Assembly (NCBI GenBank): GCA_016938095.1
Contig: JAFGVG010000197.1
Span: 1 to 8,190 of the forward strand
From: Bacteroidales bacterium
Lineage (GTDB): Bacteria > Bacteroidota > Bacteroidia > Bacteroidales > UBA10428
Direction: 5' to 3'
DNA length: 8,190 bases
Of this stretch, positions 5,878 through 8,190 are shown piece after piece. The notes beneath the pieces are model-generated. The model did no database searches. It saw only the letters and a program-made list of their open reading frames with translations, and was not told where the DNA came from. The position numbers were made by a program, and so were the translations under genes. Position 1 is the stretch's first letter. Each line of letters starts with the position of its first letter.

Positions 5878-6654
5878 TTATCTTCTCAGAATTGTCTTTT
5901 CCTGCTCAGGATCAACGGAATGCAGTTCAAGATTCTTTCCGTCCCAAACCGCAAAAGTAAAATGAACGATCCAGTCACCCAGGTTGATTACCCTTGCTCT
6001 TCCAATGCTTATATCAAAAGGTATATGGCGATGGCCAAAAATAAAATAATCGAATTGTTCCCTTTCTAAAGTACTTTTAGCAAAAACCACCTGCAATTCT
6101 TTATCGTCACCTCTGTATGACTCTGCTATAATCCCCTTGGCGTAGCGACTCGACTTTGACCACCGCTTTCCAAAAGCCATAGATGCATTGGGATGAATAC
6201 GGGCAAAAAGCCATTGCAACACCTTGTTAGTAAATCCCCATTTCATTAGTTTATAACCATGGTCGCCGGGGCCCAGGCCATCGCCATGCCCCAGGAAAAA
6301 CTTTCGCCCGTCCATTTCACGAATGACAGGGTCGCGATAAAGCGTCAATCCAATTTCGGCCGGCAGGTAATCGTAAACCCATATATCGTGATTTCCGGTA
6401 AAAAAGTGGAGCTTAATGCCACTGTCCGACATTTCGGCCAGTTTACCCAGGAACCTGGTAAACCCGCGTGGTACAACATGACGGTACTCGTGCCAGAAAT
6501 CAAAAATATCACCCATGAGGTATAGCTCGGCTGCATCGGAACTGATTTGTCCGAGCCAGTTTACCAGTACCTTTTCTCTTTCAGCGCTTCGCTCAGGGGG
6601 ATATAAACCCAGGTGCAGGTCCGAAATAAAATATACTTTTTTATCTGTGGTCAA
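5878..6654 (-). CDS. lpxH: UDP-2,3-diacylglucosamine diphosphatase (LpxH type)
   Basis: This 258-residue calcineurin-like metallophosphoesterase belongs to the lipid A pathway. It cleaves UDP-2,3-diacylglucosamine to lipid X and UMP at the inner face of the inner membrane. All motifs are present in order: SDLHLG (Asp12, His14), GDIFDFW (Asp49), GNHD (Asn88, His89), GHGD (His123) and GHRH (His208, His210). These match the metal ligands of the E. coli enzyme. No signal peptide is visible, as expected for a peripheral protein. The start is TTG at 6654: upstream in frame there is no ATG before a TGA, and the next internal Met (residue 47) would remove Asp12 and His14. It begins 13 nt after the stop of the DUF4369 lipoprotein gene and is the last gene of that operon. 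LpxG or another phosphoesterase is less likely given the FDFWHEY segment and the length. Confidence 0.92.
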   Translation of the reverse strand: MTTDKKVYFISDLHLGLYPPERSAEREKVLVNWLGQISSDAAELYLMGDIFDFWHEYRHVVPRGFTRFLGKLAEMSDSGIKLHFFTGNHDIWVYDYLPAEIGLTLYRDPVIREMDGRKFFLGHGDGLGPGDHGYKLMKWGFTNKVLQWLFARIHPNASMAFGKRWSKSSRYAKGIIAESYRGDDKELQVVFAKSTLEREQFDYFIFGHRHIPFDISIGRARVINLGDWIVHFTFAVWDGKNLELHSVDPEQEKTILRR

Positions 6655-6667
6655 TTTCAGTCGGAGA

Positions 6668-7816
6668 TTAGCGTAGCAACTCGTTCAATTTATCCTGCAA
6701 TTGGGCCGGGCTCAGATTTTTGCCCACAATGGTCTGCCTGGTATTGTCGATCAGGTAATTGGCCGGGAGCTGATTCACATTGTAAGTACCTGCCACCATG
6801 GAATTCTGGTTACCCTCGTTGATAACGCTCACCCAGGGAAGTTCATCAAACCTTACCGCTTTGAGCCATGCATCCGCCGACTGGTCGAACGAAACCTGGT
6901 AAATTTCAAAGCCCTTGCTGCTGAATTGCTTATAAACATTCTTCAGCTGAAGGTTTTCAGTAACACATTGCTGATTGGTCATACTCCAAAAACTCAGCAA
7001 GATGTATTTATCGTTTAACGAACGAAGGCTAACGGTATCGCCATTGGTTGCCGGCAATGCAATATCGGGCAATCCCTCCACTTGTCCGGCACTTTCCATC
7101 AGTACCATTGTCTGATAATCGCTCAGCATTTTTTTGGAATTGGCTTTTAGTGCAGCCACGTGATGCGATTCAGGATAGTATTTCGAAAGCGAATCGCTCA
7201 GAATTTTAAAAAACTGTATGTCTGAAGTTTTGTAAAACACGTAATTGCCCGGAAAATACTGCTGGTAAATGGCATAAAGGCTCGAAAGGGAATTGGAATG
7301 GGTAAGAATATAGGCCATGGAAGCCCTGCGATGTGCTTCAAGAACTTCCTGATATTCCTTGTTAAGTGAGCTTTTTAGCGTATCGTCAGTGGCCTGTGTA
7401 TACAACTTAGAGATGGAATCGAGTCGGGCCGTGGTTTGGTTAAGCAGGATAATCAGTTTGGTAATCTGCTCGGTATCATGCGATCCGCTTATTTTTAAAG
7501 CCGGGTACAACTTGTTGGCGTCGGTTTCCACCACAATGTCCTCGCCCGGTTTGGGAAACAAAACTATAACTTTTCCGGTTGAAAGGCGTAACTGGTAAAA
7601 CCCGGGCATATCCGCCGCAAATGTGAAACTGAATTTACCGTTCGGTTTGAGTACAACCGAATCAAGCGGTACAGTGTTGTAAACATCCACCTCATCGAGG
7701 TGCAATACGGCTTCACCGGCATTGTCAATTTTACCTGTTATACTTACTTTGTTTTGGTTGCATGCTGTAAAGAAAAGCAAACAACATAGGAGGGCAACTT
7801 TATTCATCATCTTCAT
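6668..7816 (-). CDS. DUF4369/TlpA-like lipoprotein lacking the CxxC motif
   Basis: The protein is about 382 residues long. A lipoprotein signal (MKMMNKVALLCCLLFFTAC) puts the lipidated Cys at residue 19, so the protein should be membrane-anchored and face the periplasm or the surface. Residues about 24-98 form a DUF4369-like beta domain (ITGKIDNAGEAVLHL, LDSVVLKPNGKFSF). Residues about 99-240 are charged and helical. Residues about 248-382 are a TlpA/AhpC-type thioredoxin fold with FWSMTNQQC where FWASWCPPC is usual. The first catalytic Cys is Asn281, only Cys284 remains, and the cis-Pro region QLPANYLID is kept. Disulfide exchange is therefore unlikely. I chose ATG 7816 on signal-peptide length; ATG 7834, 10 nt after the upstream stop, or 7807 are also possible. 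The longer frame from 7921 would overlap the upstream gene and bury the signal peptide. It is co-transcribed with lpxH and is a paralogue of its upstream neighbour. Confidence 0.85.
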   Translation of the reverse strand: MKMMNKVALLCCLLFFTACNQNKVSITGKIDNAGEAVLHLDEVDVYNTVPLDSVVLKPNGKFSFTFAADMPGFYQLRLSTGKVIVLFPKPGEDIVVETDANKLYPALKISGSHDTEQITKLIILLNQTTARLDSISKLYTQATDDTLKSSLNKEYQEVLEAHRRASMAYILTHSNSLSSLYAIYQQYFPGNYVFYKTSDIQFFKILSDSLSKYYPESHHVAALKANSKKMLSDYQTMVLMESAGQVEGLPDIALPATNGDTVSLRSLNDKYILLSFWSMTNQQCVTENLQLKNVYKQFSSKGFEIYQVSFDQSADAWLKAVRFDELPWVSVINEGNQNSMVAGTYNVNQLPANYLIDNTRQTIVGKNLSPAQLQDKLNELLR

Positions 7817-7844
7817 CTGGATTCGGAAAATCATCGTGAGTATT

Positions 7845-8190
7845 TTATTGTATGGTTGTGTCAAGCAAGTTTTTAAGCTCATCGACAGAAATATTGCGTC
7901 CGGCAATGATCCCTTCTTCATTGATCAGAAAAATCGCGGGTAGTTTCTCAAGGTGGTAAAAGTTGACAACAGGTGAATCCCAGTATTTCAAATCCGAGAC
8001 ATGTACCCCTGCATTTTTCTTGTCCGGAATGGCATTTATCCACGACTGACGTGTTCTGTCGAGCGATACCTGGTATAAGACCAGATCGTTTCTGCCGGCT
8101 CGTTCCACAAGGGAGGACAGTTTTTCCATTTCATCCATGCTATGACTCGACCATGATGCCCAGAACAGCAAAATAACAACCCTGCCGCGA
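7845..8190 (-). CDS. TlpA-like thioredoxin-fold protein, C-terminal part, SSHS in place of CxxC (start outside window)
   Basis: The last 115 codons of a gene that enters from beyond base 8190; the TTG at 8171 lies inside it. The frame opens with RGRVVILLFWASW, the first strand of the TlpA-type thioredoxin fold. The active site that should read WCxxC is WSSHS (Ser codons at 8148-8150 and 8139-8141), so both redox cysteines are lost. Later features are normal: YQVSLD strand, a helix with SWINAI, the cis-Pro segment KLPAIFLINEEG and a final helix. The order and wording mirror the next gene (YQVS-D, W--A, LPA, VG/AG-R/K-N), so the two are tandem paralogues. The missing part may hold a signal sequence and a DUF4369 domain like the neighbour, but this cannot be seen. 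The TAA at 7845 is 10-28 nt before the next start, which indicates one operon. Confidence 0.85.
   Translation of the reverse strand, partial: RGRVVILLFWASWSSHSMDEMEKLSSLVERAGRNDLVLYQVSLDRTRQSWINAIPDKKNAGVHVSDLKYWDSPVVNFYHLEKLPAIFLINEEGIIAGRNISVDELKNLLDTTIQ

Noticed and set aside
5640..5960. A + strand frame crossing the end of hppA, the terminator and the lpxH 3' end
   Set aside because: It runs out of frame through the conserved C-terminus of hppA and through a strong terminator, so it is a shadow frame.
7817..7921. N-terminal extension of the DUF4369 lipoprotein from the ATG at 7921
   Set aside because: It would overlap the upstream coding frame by about 77 bases and place 53 residues before the lipobox Cys, which is not compatible with a normal lipoprotein signal.

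Overview
The window looks like a chromosomal segment of a member of the Bacteroidota, probably class Bacteroidia. The evidence is the FtsZ tail (long charged linker ending in ENPFLHGAVD), the ftsZ-yqeY gene order, start codons without Shine-Dalgarno sequences but with A/T-rich leaders, a promoter of the Bacteroidota type (TTG-N19-TAnnTTTG), DUF1080 and DUF4369/TlpA-like exported proteins, and heptamer repeats between genes. I would not name a genus.

Layout. (1) Bases 1-587, + strand: the 3' end of ftsZ, the end of the cell-division cluster. (2) 588-739: a gap built almost wholly of heptamer tandem repeats in three families. (3) 740-1189, +: yqeY, a GatB/YqeY-domain protein. (4) 1190-1333: a convergent gap with a second array of the first heptamer family, inverted relative to the first array. 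(5) 1334-2062, -: a secreted DUF1080 (3-keto-disaccharide hydrolase family) protein with its own promoter at 2078-2107. (6) 2113-3291, -: a lipoprotein of unknown function with seven propeller-like repeats and markedly A/T-richer DNA. (7) 3292-3525: a divergent intergenic region with a perfect 7+7 inverted repeat. (8) 3526-5784, +: hppA, a membrane-bound, K+-dependent-type ion-pumping pyrophosphatase with residues that suggest coupled Na+ and H+ pumping. (9) 5801-5834: a very strong bidirectional terminator. (10) 5878-8190, -: an envelope operon read right to left. It holds a partial TlpA-like protein running off the window, a DUF4369/TlpA-like lipoprotein, and lpxH, the lipid A pathway diphosphatase, which begins with TTG.

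How the genes relate. The pieces are mostly core functions (division, lipid A synthesis, pyrophosphate-driven ion pumping) interleaved with envelope accessory genes. No phage, CRISPR, transposon, tRNA or rRNA is visible. The most unusual points are the two adjacent thioredoxin-fold proteins that have both lost the CxxC active site (one NQQC, one SSHS), the phase-locked heptamer arrays placed 5-7 nt after stop codons in the same sense orientation, and the likely Na+,H+ type of the pyrophosphatase. I found no clear evidence for an undescribed multi-gene system.
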